Origin: Bordetella flabilis | GTDB taxonomy: Bacteria; Pseudomonadota; Gammaproteobacteria; Burkholderiales; Burkholderiaceae_B | Direction of reading: 5' to 3' | NCBI RefSeq assembly: GCF_001676725.1 | Contig: NZ_CP016172.1 | Span: 4,092,001 to 4,156,000 of the forward strand | Length of the DNA stretch: 64,000 nt | Part shown: in pieces, positions 9,672 through 19,178 of the stretch | Position numbering within the stretch: the first letter of the stretch is position 1 | Layout: each line of letters opens with the position of its first letter | Program-made: the position numbers and the translations under genes | The notes under the pieces: generated by a model | Told to the model about the DNA's origin: nothing | The model's input: the letters and a program-made list of their open reading frames with translations, nothing else | Database searches by the model: none

Positions 9672-10115
9672 TCAACCGGGCCGGCGCATCACCCCATCGA
9701 GCGCCGACAGCACGTGTGCCGGCCAGGGCTCGGCGCGGTTGCCCTGGTAATCCATCCAGACGAGGACATTGCGGCCCCGGGCATAAGGCCCCCGCGGGTC
9801 GCCCCGCTTATCAAGCGTCAGCTCGAATTCCATGCTGGAACGGCCCACGCGCGTCAGGGTATGGGTGACGCGGACCTCGGCGGGATAGGTCAACGGCCGC
9901 AGGAAATCGCAGGATGCGTGCGCCAGGATGGGCCCCGCGTCGGCGGGGAGGCTCAGGCCGGCACCATACAGCAGTTGCATGCGCGCCTCTTCCATAAGGC
10001 GGAAATACAAGGTGTTGTTGAGATGGTTCAAGGCGTCGGAATCGCCCCAGCGCAGGGGCACGTCGACGACATGGGTGCTGCCGGGCGGCGGTGCGGCGGT
10101 ATCGGGTACGGTCAT
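9672..10115 (-). CDS. Acyl-CoA thioesterase, 4-hydroxybenzoyl-CoA thioesterase family
   Basis: About 147 residues with a single hotdog fold. The active-site segment RWGDSDALNHLNNTLYFRLMEEAR carries the Asp of the 4HBT family followed by its HxNN turn, then the FLRPLTYPAEVRVTHTLTRVGRSSMEFE strand pattern. It probably hydrolyses a medium or aromatic acyl-CoA in the cytoplasm; the substrate cannot be read. The start is uncertain: ATG at 10115 follows a GGAG 12 bases upstream, and an in-frame ATG at 10139 would add eight residues. It is divergent from the ETF-QO gene, sharing a promoter region of about 120 bases. Confidence 0.85.
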   Translation of the reverse strand: MTVPDTAAPPPGSTHVVDVPLRWGDSDALNHLNNTLYFRLMEEARMQLLYGAGLSLPADAGPILAHASCDFLRPLTYPAEVRVTHTLTRVGRSSMEFELTLDKRGDPRGPYARGRNVLVWMDYQGNRAEPWPAHVLSALDGVMRRPG

Positions 10116-10238
10116 GAGCTGCGCGAACTCCTGTGGCATGGGCCGGCACCACGCGGCGGGCGGGTGGGCCGGCTGCAATACAATCCAGCGTTGATCAGAT
10201 CATACTTCCAGCCCAAATCGCATCAGGGGACAAGGCGC

Positions 10239-11885
10239 ATGTCAGAACGCGAATCGATGGAATACGACGTAGTGGTCGTCGGTGGAGGCCCCGCGGGACT
10301 GGCGGCCGCTATACGCCTGAAGCAATTGGCGGCGGACAGGAATCACGATGTCAGCGTGTGCGTGCTGGAAAAAGGCGCCGAACTGGGCGCCCACATCCTG
10401 TCCGGCGCCGTGATGGACCCCGGCGCGCTGACCGAGCTCATCCCCGACTGGAAAGAAAAAGGCGCGCCGCTGAATGTGCCGGTGACCCAGGACCAATTCC
10501 TGTTCCTGAGCCGCACCGGCGCGCGCGCGACGCCGCATTGGATGCTGCCCGACTGCTTCCGCAACGAGGGCAACTACATCGTACGGCTGGGCGACGTGGT
10601 GCGCTGGCTGGGCGAACAGGCCGAAGCCCTGGGCGTGGACATCTTCCCCGGGTTCGCCGCGGCGGGCATCGTTTACGACGAACAGGGCGCGGTGCGCGGC
10701 GTGGTGACCGGCGACATGGGCGTGGCCCGCGACGGCAGCCATACCGCGAACTACCAGCCGGGCATGGAACTGCTCGCGCGCTACACCCTCTTCGCCGAAG
10801 GATCGCGCGGCCAGTTGGGACGCCAATTGCTGGAGCGTTTCCGCCTGGAGGAAAACCGCGACCCGCAAAGCTATGCCATCGGCATCAAGGAAATGTGGGA
10901 AGTGGACCCGGCCCAGTCGCGTCCCGGCCTGGTCGTGCACACGGCGGGATGGCCGCTGGATGCCGATACCTATGGCGGCTCCTTCCTCTATCACCTCGAC
11001 AACAATCTGGTGGCCGTCGGGCTGGTCGTGGGCCTGGACTACGCCAACCCGTGGCTCTCGCCATTCGAGGAATTCCAGCGTTACAAGACCCACCCTGCCA
11101 TACGCGCCACCTTCGAGGGCGGCAAGCGCATCGCCTACGGCGCGCGCGCACTGACGGCGGGCGGCCTGCTGTCGCTGCCCAAGCTGGTGTTTCCGGGCGG
11201 CGCACTGATCGGCTGCGACGCGGGCTTCCTGAATGCCTCGCGGATCAAAGGAAGCCATGCCGCCATCAAGACAGGCGCCATGGCCGCCGAGGCCGCCTTC
11301 GAAGCCGTGGTCGCCGACCGACGCCAGGACCTGCTGACCGCCTACCCCGCCGCCTTCGAGTCCTCCTGGCTGCACGCGGAATTGCGCAAGGCGCGCAATT
11401 TCAAGCAATGGTTCAAGAAAGGCCGCACGCTGGCCACCGTGATGACGGGCGTGGAGCAATGGCTGCTCAAGGGCAACATGCCTTGGACCATTCACCGTAC
11501 CAAGCCGGATCACGCCTGTCTCCAGCCGGCGTCGCAGTGCGCCCGGATCGACTATCCCAAGCCCGACGGCAAGCTCACCTTCGACCGCCTGAGCTCGGTG
11601 TTCGTTTCGAATACCAACCACGACGAGAACCAGCCCGTCCACCTGACACTGAAGGACCCGAACGTGCCCGTAGCGGTCAACCTGGCCCGCTACGGCGGCC
11701 CGGAGGCCCGCTACTGCCCCGCGGCGGTCTACGAGTTCGTCAAGGACGACCACGGCGCCGACCGGCTGCAGATCAACGCCCAGAACTGCGTCCACTGCAA
11801 GACCTGCGACATCAAGGATCCGACGCAGAACATCGTATGGGTGGCGCCGCAAGGCGGCGAAGGCCCGGTCTACAACGGCATGTAG
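10239..11885 (+). CDS. Electron transfer flavoprotein-ubiquinone oxidoreductase
   Basis: A 548-residue membrane-associated flavoprotein that passes electrons from ETF, and so from acyl-CoA dehydrogenases, to ubiquinone. The FAD-binding VVVVGGGPAGLAAAIRLKQ lies at the N-terminus. The C-terminal [4Fe-4S] ligands are present in RYCPAAVYEF and in NCVHCKTCDIKDPTQNI, the ETF-QO signature. The start at 10239 has an AGGGGACAAGG ribosome site; the frame is open further upstream, but that part overlaps the divergent thioesterase and is not coding-like. No etfAB genes occur in the window. It links the acyl-CoA metabolism encoded nearby to respiration. Confidence 0.95.
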   Translation: MSERESMEYDVVVVGGGPAGLAAAIRLKQLAADRNHDVSVCVLEKGAELGAHILSGAVMDPGALTELIPDWKEKGAPLNVPVTQDQFLFLSRTGARATPHWMLPDCFRNEGNYIVRLGDVVRWLGEQAEALGVDIFPGFAAAGIVYDEQGAVRGVVTGDMGVARDGSHTANYQPGMELLARYTLFAEGSRGQLGRQLLERFRLEENRDPQSYAIGIKEMWEVDPAQSRPGLVVHTAGWPLDADTYGGSFLYHLDNNLVAVGLVVGLDYANPWLSPFEEFQRYKTHPAIRATFEGGKRIAYGARALTAGGLLSLPKLVFPGGALIGCDAGFLNASRIKGSHAAIKTGAMAAEAAFEAVVADRRQDLLTAYPAAFESSWLHAELRKARNFKQWFKKGRTLATVMTGVEQWLLKGNMPWTIHRTKPDHACLQPASQCARIDYPKPDGKLTFDRLSSVFVSNTNHDENQPVHLTLKDPNVPVAVNLARYGGPEARYCPAAVYEFVKDDHGADRLQINAQNCVHCKTCDIKDPTQNIVWVAPQGGEGPVYNGM

Positions 11886-11907
11886 CGCAAGCCCGGACGC
11901 CGCACCC

Positions 11908-12789
11908 ATGGAAGAACGCATTCTGCTGGTCGGTGGCGGCGATCTCGGGCTGCGCGTTGCGCGGCGCCTGCTGGCCGCGCCGCCAGCGTCCGCAAATCCC
12001 ATAGCGACCAGCCTCTGGGCCCTGCGCCGCCACCCTCCCGCTGCGGAAGCGGGCAGCGGCGACGCCGCGGCCAGCATCCGCTGGCTTAGGTCCGATGTGA
12101 CACGCCCGGAAACCCTGGGCGACCTTCCCGACGGCCTGACCCGCGTGGTGGTCGCCCTGAGCCCCGGCGCGCGCACGCAGGACGCCTACCGCGCCGTGTT
12201 CGTCCAAGGGCTGCATCACGTGCTCCAGCGCCTGGACCGGCGGACGCTGCGCCGGCTGGTGTTCGTCTCGTCGTCCGCGGTTTACGGCGAGCACAACGGC
12301 GATTGGGTCGACGAGGCCACCAAGCCCGCACCACTGGGCATGAATGGCGCCGTGCTCTGGGAGGCCGAGCAATGGCTGCAGCGGCAAGGCCTGCCCTGCA
12401 CCGTGCTGCGCCTGTCGGGTCTCTATGGACCGGGACGGCTGCAACTGATCGGCCGGTTGCGCGCGGGCCAGGCCCGCGTGCCGCGCGACCAGGTCCATTG
12501 GGCCAACCGCATGCATGCCGACGATGCCGCAGGCGCCATCGCCCATCTGTTGTTGCTGCCCGACGCGCAATCCGTCTACGTCGGCAGCGACGACACGCCG
12601 CTGCCTCTGGACGTGCTCTATGACTATCTGGCCGAACGGATCGGATGCGCACCGCCGGCCGGTGGCCCTCCGCCCGCCGGTGTCGGCAGCAAGCGCCTGA
12701 GCAACGCCCGCCTGCGCGCCAGCGGCTACACGCCGGCATGGCCGGACGCGCGCGCCGGGTACGCGGCGCTGCTTGCCGAATCCGCGTGA
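11908..12789 (+). CDS. NAD(P)-binding epimerase-like protein (YeeZ-type SDR)
   Basis: A 293-residue extended short-chain dehydrogenase/epimerase-like protein. The Rossmann motif is ILLVGGGDLGLRVARRLL near the N-terminus; FVSSSAVYGEHNGDWVDE gives the sugar-epimerase-type serine and tyrosine region, but the usual YxxxK is not obvious. The HADDAAGAI and SKRLSNARLRASGY segments match the YeeZ subgroup, whose members use NAD(P) with unknown substrates. It lies 22 bases after ETF-QO on the same strand and may be co-transcribed. The substrate is unknown. Confidence 0.75.
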   Translation: MEERILLVGGGDLGLRVARRLLAAPPASANPIATSLWALRRHPPAAEAGSGDAAASIRWLRSDVTRPETLGDLPDGLTRVVVALSPGARTQDAYRAVFVQGLHHVLQRLDRRTLRRLVFVSSSAVYGEHNGDWVDEATKPAPLGMNGAVLWEAEQWLQRQGLPCTVLRLSGLYGPGRLQLIGRLRAGQARVPRDQVHWANRMHADDAAGAIAHLLLLPDAQSVYVGSDDTPLPLDVLYDYLAERIGCAPPAGGPPPAGVGSKRLSNARLRASGYTPAWPDARAGYAALLAESA

Positions 12790-12794
12790 AGCTT

Positions 12795-12925
12795 CATCCG
12801 GTTGGCGGTTCATCGGCCGAAGGTCCATCGGGCCGAAGTCGGGTCACGCGACCGTCCATCAGGCTGACCCCTTGTCAGGACGACCCTCCAGGCGGACGAC
12901 TCATCAGGCCAAAGATGCATCGGCA
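12795..12925. repeat. Degenerate tandem repeat, about 15-nt period
   Basis: Copies of a motif close to TCATCRGGCCGAAG begin near 12795, 12811, 12826, 12857, 12888, 12902 and 12918. Successive distances are about 15-16 or twice that (31), where degenerate units sit between. It fills the first part of the 350-base gap 12790-13139. The rest of the gap holds the probable promoter zone of the GntR gene, including an AT-richer stretch at about 13018-13060 around a CTGCAG; no gene is seen. Function is unknown. Confidence 0.6.
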
Positions 12926-13139
12926 TAATCCGCATAGGGCCTTCCCCGTGTCGCGGGCGCCACACGCCTGGACTGCGAATATCGCCATCGTGGCGCAATC
13001 CGCGTATGCTGATCCGACGCAAATCGTTGATACCTATAGTTGTTCTGCAGTATTTGTAGCCGCGCGCCATCCGCTCGCGCGACTGCCATGGGAAGCACCG
13101 CAGTAGGCAACAGCACGCTGACGCTCACGGGGACCCCTC

Positions 13140-14036
13140 ATGCAGAACCCGAATCATGACGCCCGGCCGACGGGCCTGCAGGTCGATCTCGCGCGGCGTA
13201 TCGCCAGCGACATCATTTCACGCCTGCACATGCCTGGCACACATCTGTCCGAGGAGTCGCTGGCCAGACGCTACCAGGTCTCACGCACGCCCGTACGCGC
13301 GGCGCTGAAGCTGCTGGCGGCGGAACAATTCATCGACTCGCGCGCGCATAGCGGCTACTACGTACGGCCGATTCCCGAGGGCACCCCGCCACCGCTGTTG
13401 CAGTTGCAATCGTCGGCCATGACCGCCGATGAGCTGTACTTCCGGCTGATCGAAGACCGTGCCGAACGGAACCTGCCCGACAGTTTCAGCGACCGCGACC
13501 TGCAGCAGCGCTACGGCGTCACCCGCAGCGTCCTGAGCAAGACCCTGGTGCGCCTGAGCGCCGAAGCGCTGATCGAAAAGCGCAAGGGCCATGGCTGGCG
13601 CTTCAACCATTCGCTCATGGAATCCGAGGCGCGTCGCGAGAGCTACCGGTTTCGCGCCGCGGTCGAATGCGGGGCATTGCTGGAGCCCACCTTCAAGAGC
13701 GACCCGGCCGCGCTGCAACACCTGCGCGCGGTGCACGAAGCGCTGCTGCGCGACGGTGACGGAGATATCGCGGCAAACGCATTCTTTGCGCTGAATTCGG
13801 AGTTCCACGAGACACTGGGCCGGTTCTCCGGCAACCGGTTTTTCCTGCAAACCATCCAGCAACAGAACCAGTTGCGCCGCCTCGAAAAGCAGAGCGCCTT
13901 CTATCGCAGCGTGCCGCGCTTTCGCGAATCGCTGCAGGAGCACCTGGCGATCATCCAGGCACTGGAAGACGACGACCGCGATTGGGCGGCCGCGCTGATG
14001 CGCCGGCACCTGACCCAGGTGCTTCGGGTCGCCTGA
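13140..14036 (+). CDS. GntR-family regulator with two winged-helix domains
   Basis: A 298-residue transcription factor. The first GntR winged helix is at about residues 12-80 (LARRIASDIISRLHMPGTHLSEESLARRYQVSRTPVRAALKLL). A second helix-turn-helix-like unit follows at about 98-160 (LPDSFSDRDLQQRYGVTRSVLSKTLVRLSAEALIEKRKGHGWRF). A FadR/FCD-like all-helical effector domain occupies the C-terminal 130 residues (FFALNSEFHETLGRFSGNRFF). Ordinary GntR proteins have one DNA-binding domain. No neighbour shares its strand closely, so its target is unknown; the convergent threonine aldolase gene and the upstream repeat region are the nearest candidates. The start at 13140 has AGGAG-poor context (GGGACCCCTC). 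Confidence 0.82.
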   Translation: MQNPNHDARPTGLQVDLARRIASDIISRLHMPGTHLSEESLARRYQVSRTPVRAALKLLAAEQFIDSRAHSGYYVRPIPEGTPPPLLQLQSSAMTADELYFRLIEDRAERNLPDSFSDRDLQQRYGVTRSVLSKTLVRLSAEALIEKRKGHGWRFNHSLMESEARRESYRFRAAVECGALLEPTFKSDPAALQHLRAVHEALLRDGDGDIAANAFFALNSEFHETLGRFSGNRFFLQTIQQQNQLRRLEKQSAFYRSVPRFRESLQEHLAIIQALEDDDRDWAAALMRRHLTQVLRVA

Positions 14037-14109
14037 CGCGGCCGCGCCGCGCCAGGGTCACGAAGCAACACCATGGACCCATGTCCATTGCGTGACGCCG
14101 CCCCGCCCT

Positions 14110-15126
14110 TCAGGCGCGCGCGAAATAATCCCGGACAGTGCGCACCACAGTGTCGATATCGCCAGCGGTCACGTCCAGATGCGTGACCAGCCGCGTCGGA
14201 CCGCCATACACGGCCTTCAGCAGCACGCCCTGCGACCGGGCATGGGCGCCGAGCGCCTCGCAATGCCGGGCCGGCACGTCGACGAACACCATATTGGTGG
14301 CCTGGCCCAGCACCGTCAGCGCGGGGATACCGCGCAGCCCCTGCGCCAGCCGTTCAGCGTTGGCGTGATCCTGCGCCAGACGGTCGATGTGATGCGCCAA
14401 CGCGTACAGGCAGGCGGCCGCCAGGATACCGGATTGCCGCATGCCACCGCCAAGCACCTTGCGCCAGCGCCGGGCTGTCTCGATCAAGTCGCGGCTACCG
14501 ACCAGCACCGAACCCACCGGTGCGCCCAGCCCCTTGGAAAAGCAGATGGACACCGAATCGAAGGGCTGGCACAACATCCCCACATCCTGGCCCGACGCAA
14601 CCGCCGCATTGAATACGCGGGCCCCGTCCAGGTGCACGGCCAGGCCATGCTCGCGGCCGAGCGCGGCCGCCTGCTCCACATAAGCCTGCGGGATGACCTT
14701 CCCGTGGAAGGTGTTTTCCAGCGCCAGCAGCCGGGTACGCGCGAAATGCGGATCGCCCTTGGGCTTGATGGCGGCGCGCAGTTTTTCCAGCGGCAGGCTG
14801 CCGTCCTCGGCATGCTCGATGGGCTGCGGCTGGACGCTGCCCAGAACCGCCGCGCCACCGCCTTCGTATTTGTAGGTGTGTGCTAGCTGGCCTACAAGAT
14901 ATTCGTCGCCACGACCGCAATGCGCCATGATGGCGGCCAGGTTGCTCTGCGTCCCCGAGGGAAAGAAAAGACCCGCCTCCTTGCCGGCCCGGGCAGCCAC
15001 TTCCGCCTGCAGGCGTTGCACGGTGGGATCGTCTCCCATCACGTCGTCGCCCACGGGGGCACCCCCCATGGCCGCCAGCATGGCGGCGGTAGGCCGTGTC
15101 ACGGTGTCGCTGCGCAAATCGATCAT
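14110..15126 (-). CDS. ltaE: Low-specificity L-threonine aldolase
   Basis: A 338-residue fold-type I PLP enzyme that cleaves threonine or allo-threonine to glycine and acetaldehyde. The N-terminus MIDLRSDTVTRPTAAML is the family signature, and the PLP lysine lies in CFSKGLGAPVGSVL. The HLDGARVFNAAVA block carries the aspartate that pairs with the PLP ring nitrogen. The start at 15126 removes 23 upstream residues that look unrelated. The DMT exporter gene ends 17 bases upstream, so transporter and aldolase probably form a two-gene operon. It converges on the GntR gene. Confidence 0.93.
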   Translation of the reverse strand: MIDLRSDTVTRPTAAMLAAMGGAPVGDDVMGDDPTVQRLQAEVAARAGKEAGLFFPSGTQSNLAAIMAHCGRGDEYLVGQLAHTYKYEGGGAAVLGSVQPQPIEHAEDGSLPLEKLRAAIKPKGDPHFARTRLLALENTFHGKVIPQAYVEQAAALGREHGLAVHLDGARVFNAAVASGQDVGMLCQPFDSVSICFSKGLGAPVGSVLVGSRDLIETARRWRKVLGGGMRQSGILAAACLYALAHHIDRLAQDHANAERLAQGLRGIPALTVLGQATNMVFVDVPARHCEALGAHARSQGVLLKAVYGGPTRLVTHLDVTAGDIDTVVRTVRDYFARA

Positions 15127-15143
15127 GTCGTTTCCTTTCACAT

Positions 15144-16037
15144 TCAAGAAGCACGCGGCCGGCTGGCCGCGCGTGCGACCACTATCAGGCCGCACAGAAT
15201 CAGCACCATGCCCAACGCCTCCACGGGGGCGGGCCGCTCATCGAAGAACAGCCAGGCAAGCAATGCCGCGATCACGGGCGTGCCCAGCCCGGACAGCCCG
15301 GCCACCGACGCGGGTACGCGGCGCACCACGATCAGCCACAGCAGCCAGCCGGCGGCGGAGGCGGCCAGGATGATGTAGAGCATGCCCAGCACGAGTTCGG
15401 TGTTCCACACCGTGTGGATTTGCGGCACGGCGAGGGCTACAGGCACCATGACGGCGCCGCCCAGGAACATTTGCCATCCGGTGAACGCGATGATGTCGGG
15501 CTGGTGCCGGTTAAAGCCCTTCTTGGCCAGCACCGTTCCCAATCCCCAGCACAGTCCGCTGCACAAGGCCAGGATGATGCTGACGCCATCGCCGATGGGC
15601 CGCCAGGGTTGCATCACGCAGAGCAGGCCGATCGCCGCCAGGGCGATGCCGTACCAATGGCGCGGGCCGGGTTTGTCACCCAGCAGCAGCCAACTGAAGA
15701 GAACCACCCAGAACGGCATGGTGTAGGCCATCAGCGATGTCTTGCCCACACCGCCATGCACCAAGGCGGTCTGCACCAGGCCCTGGAAGGCGGCGGTCTG
15801 CGTCAGGCCCACCAGGACCGTATAGCGCCACGATGGCATGGCCAGCGGCCGACGCAGAACCAGCGCGATGACCAGGAGCACCGCCCCGCCGCACACATAC
15901 CGCAGCACGACGAAATCGAACGGGCCGATATACGGCACGATCATTTTCATCGCGATCCAGCTGCCGGCCCACGTCACCACGGTGACGATCATCAGGAGCC
16001 ATGCGGCGCCGTCGACGGTGCCCTGCCGCCCTTCCAT
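15144..16037 (-). CDS. DMT-superfamily (EamA) transporter
   Basis: A 297-residue inner-membrane protein with about ten hydrophobic helices in two repeated EamA halves (first half from WLLMIVTVVTWAGSWIAMKMIV, second from ILALCSGLCWGLGTVLAKKG). EamA proteins export amino acids or other metabolites, but specificity cannot be read from the sequence. The start at 16037 (MEGRQGTV) keeps a short cytoplasmic N-terminus before helix 1. It lies 17 bases upstream of ltaE, which suggests a role in threonine- or glycine-related efflux, as inference only. Confidence 0.85.
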   Translation of the reverse strand: MEGRQGTVDGAAWLLMIVTVVTWAGSWIAMKMIVPYIGPFDFVVLRYVCGGAVLLVIALVLRRPLAMPSWRYTVLVGLTQTAAFQGLVQTALVHGGVGKTSLMAYTMPFWVVLFSWLLLGDKPGPRHWYGIALAAIGLLCVMQPWRPIGDGVSIILALCSGLCWGLGTVLAKKGFNRHQPDIIAFTGWQMFLGGAVMVPVALAVPQIHTVWNTELVLGMLYIILAASAAGWLLWLIVVRRVPASVAGLSGLGTPVIAALLAWLFFDERPAPVEALGMVLILCGLIVVARAASRPRAS

Positions 16038-16148
16038 GTAACCTCGCTTGCGCCGGCGCCAGGGCCGGGGAAGCAGGCATTCTACTGTGACCCGGCAGGA
16101 CAATCCTGCACAGGCGGCGCGCCGGCATCGCGACGCCCGCCCCGGCGC

Positions 16149-16901
16149 TCAACGGACGTCGCGCGTTATGGACAGCGGCGAGAAAGACTGCGACACCGGC
16201 ATGACTTCCAGCGTGTTGATATTGACGTGCGCCGGCAGGCCGCTGACCCAGGCGACCGCTTCGGCAATGTCGGCCGCGGTGAGGCAGGTCACGCCTTCGT
16301 ATCGGCTGGCGGCCTTGGCTGCGTCACCCTTGAAACGGACCGTGCTGAACTCCGTCCCGCCCACCATGCCCGGCTCGATATTGGTAACCCGCAATGCGGT
16401 GCCGATGAGGTCCGCGCGCAGGTTCAGGCTGAACTGCCGCACGAAGGCCTTGCTGGCGCCATAGACGTTGCCGCCGGCATAGGGATAGGTGCCGGCCACC
16501 GATCCGATGTTGATGACATGGCCGACATTGCGCTGCACCATCCCCGGCAGCAGTGCGTGGGTGATATGGACCAGGCCAGTGACGTTCGTGTCGATCATGC
16601 GCTGCCAATCGTCCAGGCTGGCGCGCTGGGCCGGCTCCATGCCGAGCGCCAGGCCGGCGTTGTTCACCAGCACTGTCACGTCCGCGAAGGGCTTCGGCAG
16701 CGTTCGTGGCAGCGCCGCCACGGCTTCGGCGTCGCATACATCGAGCACCAGCGGGTGCAGACGTTCCCCGAGGCGCGCGCGCAGCGCGTCCAGCTTGTCG
16801 GCGCGCCGGGCAGCGGCGACGACATGGTGCCCGTCGGCGATGAAACGTTCGGTGATCGCTTCACCGAAGCCGGCGGTCGCGCCAGTTACGAAAACAACCA
16901 T
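16149..16901 (-). CDS. ydfG: NADP-dependent 3-hydroxy acid dehydrogenase (YdfG-like SDR)
   Basis: A 250-residue classical short-chain dehydrogenase. The nucleotide loop is TGATAGFGEAI, the structural NNAG is in VTVLVNNAGLALGMEPA, and the catalytic Ser/Tyr/Lys are in INIGSVAGTYPYAGGNVYGASKA. The C-terminal half (FKGDAAKAASRYEGVTCLTAADIAEAV) closely resembles E. coli YdfG, which oxidises serine, allo-threonine and 3-hydroxypropionate and reduces malonic semialdehyde. Two ATGs are adjacent; the second (16901) sits 6 bases from AGGAG and is preferred. It begins 16 bases after acsA and is probably co-transcribed with it. Confidence 0.85.
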   Translation of the reverse strand: MVVFVTGATAGFGEAITERFIADGHHVVAAARRADKLDALRARLGERLHPLVLDVCDAEAVAALPRTLPKPFADVTVLVNNAGLALGMEPAQRASLDDWQRMIDTNVTGLVHITHALLPGMVQRNVGHVINIGSVAGTYPYAGGNVYGASKAFVRQFSLNLRADLIGTALRVTNIEPGMVGGTEFSTVRFKGDAAKAASRYEGVTCLTAADIAEAVAWVSGLPAHVNINTLEVMPVSQSFSPLSITRDVR

Positions 16902-16917
16902 CATGGACTCCTGTCGG

Positions 16918-18897
16918 CTATACCGATTTGGCGAGCTGTTCGAGAATCTGGGGGTTTTCCAGCGTCGACACATCCTGGGTGATTTCTTCGCCCTTGGCCA
17001 CCACGCGCAGCAGACGACGCATGATCTTGCCCGACCGTGTCTTCGGCAGGTTGTCGCCGAAGCGGATGTCCTTGGGCTTGGCGATGGGGCCGATTTCCTT
17101 GGCCACCCAGTCGCGCAGTTCCTTCGCCACCGCGGTTGCCTCGTCGCCTTCCGGACGCGCGCGCTTGAGCACCACGAATGCCACCACGGCCTCGCCGGTC
17201 GTGTCGTCCGGACGGCCCACCACGGCCGCCTCCGCCACCAGGGGGTGGGACACCAGGGCCGATTCCACTTCCATCGTGCCCAGCCGGTGTCCCGATACGT
17301 TCAGCACGTCGTCGATCCGGCCCATGATCCAGAAATAACCGTCCGCATCGCGCTGCGCCCCGTCACCGGCCAGGTAATAACCGCGCAGCTCCGGTGGGAA
17401 GTAGCTCTTCTTGAAGCGCTCCGGGTCGCCCCATATATTGCGGATCATCGCCGGCCAGGGCTTCTTGATGACCAGGAAACCCCCGTTGCCTTGGTCAACA
17501 TCGGCGCCGGTTTCGTCGACGATGGCCGCCGCGACACCAGGCAGCGGCAGCGTGCAGGAGCCAGGCTTGGTCGGGGTGGCTCCCGGGAGCGGCGTGATCA
17601 TGTGGCCGCCCGTCTCGGTCTGCCACCAGGTGTCGACGATGGGGCAGCGTTCCTTGCCGACATTGCGGTGATACCACATCCACGCCTCGGGATTGATGGG
17701 CTCGCCGACGGTGCCCAGGATGCGCAGGCTGCTCAGATCGTAGCGGTCGGGATGGGTGCCTGGATTGGCGTCCGCCGCCTTGATGAGCGACCGGATGGCC
17801 GTGGGCGCCGTGTAGAAGGTGGTGACCTTGTGGCGGGCGATCATTTCCCAGAACCGGCCGGCGTCGGGATACGTCGGTACGCCTTCGAAGACGACCTGGG
17901 TCAGGCCGGCCGCCAGCGGCCCATAGGCGATGTAGGAATGGCCGGTGATCCAGCCCACGTCGGCCGTGCACCAATAGATATCCTCGGGACGGCTGTCGAA
18001 GGTCCACTTGACGGTCAGCAGCGCCCACAGCAGATAGCCGGCCGACGCATGCTGCACGCCCTTGGGCCTGCCGGTGGAGCCGGAGGTGTACAGGATGAAG
18101 AGCGGATGCTCGGCTTCCACGGCGACCGGTTCGCAGTTGTCGGGCTGGTTGGCGCTGACCTCGTGCATCCAGAGATCCCGGCCGGCATGCCAGGCGACCT
18201 GGCCACCGGTGCGGCGATAGACAACCACGTGGCGCACGGCATCGCAGCCCCCCATGCCGAAAGCTTCTTCGACAGCGGGCTTGAGCGGGATGACCTTGCC
18301 GCCCCGCACCTGCTCGTCGGCGGTGATGACGAGCGTGGCGCCGACATCGACGATACGTTCCTGCAAGCTCTTGGCGGAAAAGCCGCCGAAGACCACGGAG
18401 TGCGTCACGCCCAGGCGCACGCAGGCCTGCATCGCCACCACGGCCTCCACCGACATCGGCATGTAGATGATGGCGCGGTCGCCCTTCTTGTAGCCCAGCG
18501 ACTTCAGCCCATTGGCGAATCGGCACACGCGCGCCAGCAGATCGGCGTAGCTGACCTTGTCCACCTTGCCATCGTCGCTCTCGAAGATGATCGCGATCTT
18601 TTCCGCGTTGCCGTTCTGCACATGCGTGTCCAGGCAGTTCGCCGAGACATTCAATTCCCCGTCGGCAAACCATCGGTAGAACGGCGGATCGCTATCGTCC
18701 AGTACCTGTGTAAACGGCTTGGTCCAGGCCAGGTGTTCGCGCGCCTGGCGCCCCCAGAAGCCTTGCGGATCCTGCTCGGCCTCGGAGAACAGCTTCCTGT
18801 ACGCGTCCAGGTTCGGGATGGTGGCCCCTTCCGAGGCGCGTTGGGGCGGCTGGAATACCCGATTTTCTACCAGCACGGATTGGATGGCGTTGGACAT
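16918..18897 (-). CDS. acsA: Acetyl-CoA synthetase
   Basis: A 659-residue AMP-forming acetate-CoA ligase, normal length for the family. The P-loop-like [20 protein letters not shown], the adenylate-binding [10 protein letters not shown] and the hinge [20 protein letters not shown] are present. The C-terminal [13 protein letters not shown] contains the lysine that is acetylated by protein acetyltransferases in this family. It activates acetate for the TCA and glyoxylate cycles. The start at 18897 has a GGAGACC site. Upstream, 18898-19178 (281 bases) carries no gene; an AT-richer part near 18990-19010 (TATTCT on the minus strand) may hold the promoter. A SDR gene follows 16 bases downstream. 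Confidence 0.96.
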   Translation of the reverse strand: MSNAIQSVLVENRVFQPPQRASEGATIPNLDAYRKLFSEAEQDPQGFWGRQAREHLAWTKPFTQVLDDSDPPFYRWFADGELNVSANCLDTHVQNGNAEKIAIIFESDDGKVDKVSYADLLARVCRFANGLKSLGYKKGDRAIIYMPMSVEAVVAMQACVRLGVTHSVVFGGFSAKSLQERIVDVGATLVITADEQVRGGKVIPLKPAVEEAFGMGGCDAVRHVVVYRRTGGQVAWHAGRDLWMHEVSANQPDNCEPVAVEAEHPLFILYTSGSTGRPKGVQHASAGYLLWALLTVKWTFDSRPEDIYWCTADVGWITGHSYIAYGPLAAGLTQVVFEGVPTYPDAGRFWEMIARHKVTTFYTAPTAIRSLIKAADANPGTHPDRYDLSSLRILGTVGEPINPEAWMWYHRNVGKERCPIVDTWWQTETGGHMITPLPGATPTKPGSCTLPLPGVAAAIVDETGADVDQGNGGFLVIKKPWPAMIRNIWGDPERFKKSYFPPELRGYYLAGDGAQRDADGYFWIMGRIDDVLNVSGHRLGTMEVESALVSHPLVAEAAVVGRPDDTTGEAVVAFVVLKRARPEGDEATAVAKELRDWVAKEIGPIAKPKDIRFGDNLPKTRSGKIMRRLLRVVAKGEEITQDVSTLENPQILEQLAKSV

Positions 18898-19178
18898 GGC
18901 GGTCTCCTGAGACGATGCTTGTGAGCCTGTTTTTCTATGCTGCCAGGGCGGTGCAGCGGCACCCGCCGCAGCGCCTGGCATACGTGTGTTGTTGCTGTGC
19001 ATAAGAATAGCAGCAGCCTTGGCGATCCGGCTCTCTTCCAGCCGTCCGCTTGCGCCACTTCCGCGCGTCCGCCACATCGGCCGCTTCGGCGGCTGCGGCG
19101 CTGCGGCGGCCTCGGGTCCTGCGGCTCATCCGCGTGCCGGCGCACCCGCCCCGAACCGCCCAGGGCGGTACGGCGCCG

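Noticed and set aside
9570..10238. Upstream extension of the ETF-QO frame by more than 200 codons.
   Set aside because: It runs antisense to the thioesterase gene, and the family start with a good ribosome site is at 10239.
10242..12176. Long open frame on the minus strand opposite ETF-QO and the epimerase-like gene.
   Set aside because: Composition is typical of antisense shadow frames in GC-rich DNA; both plus-strand genes have clear family motifs.
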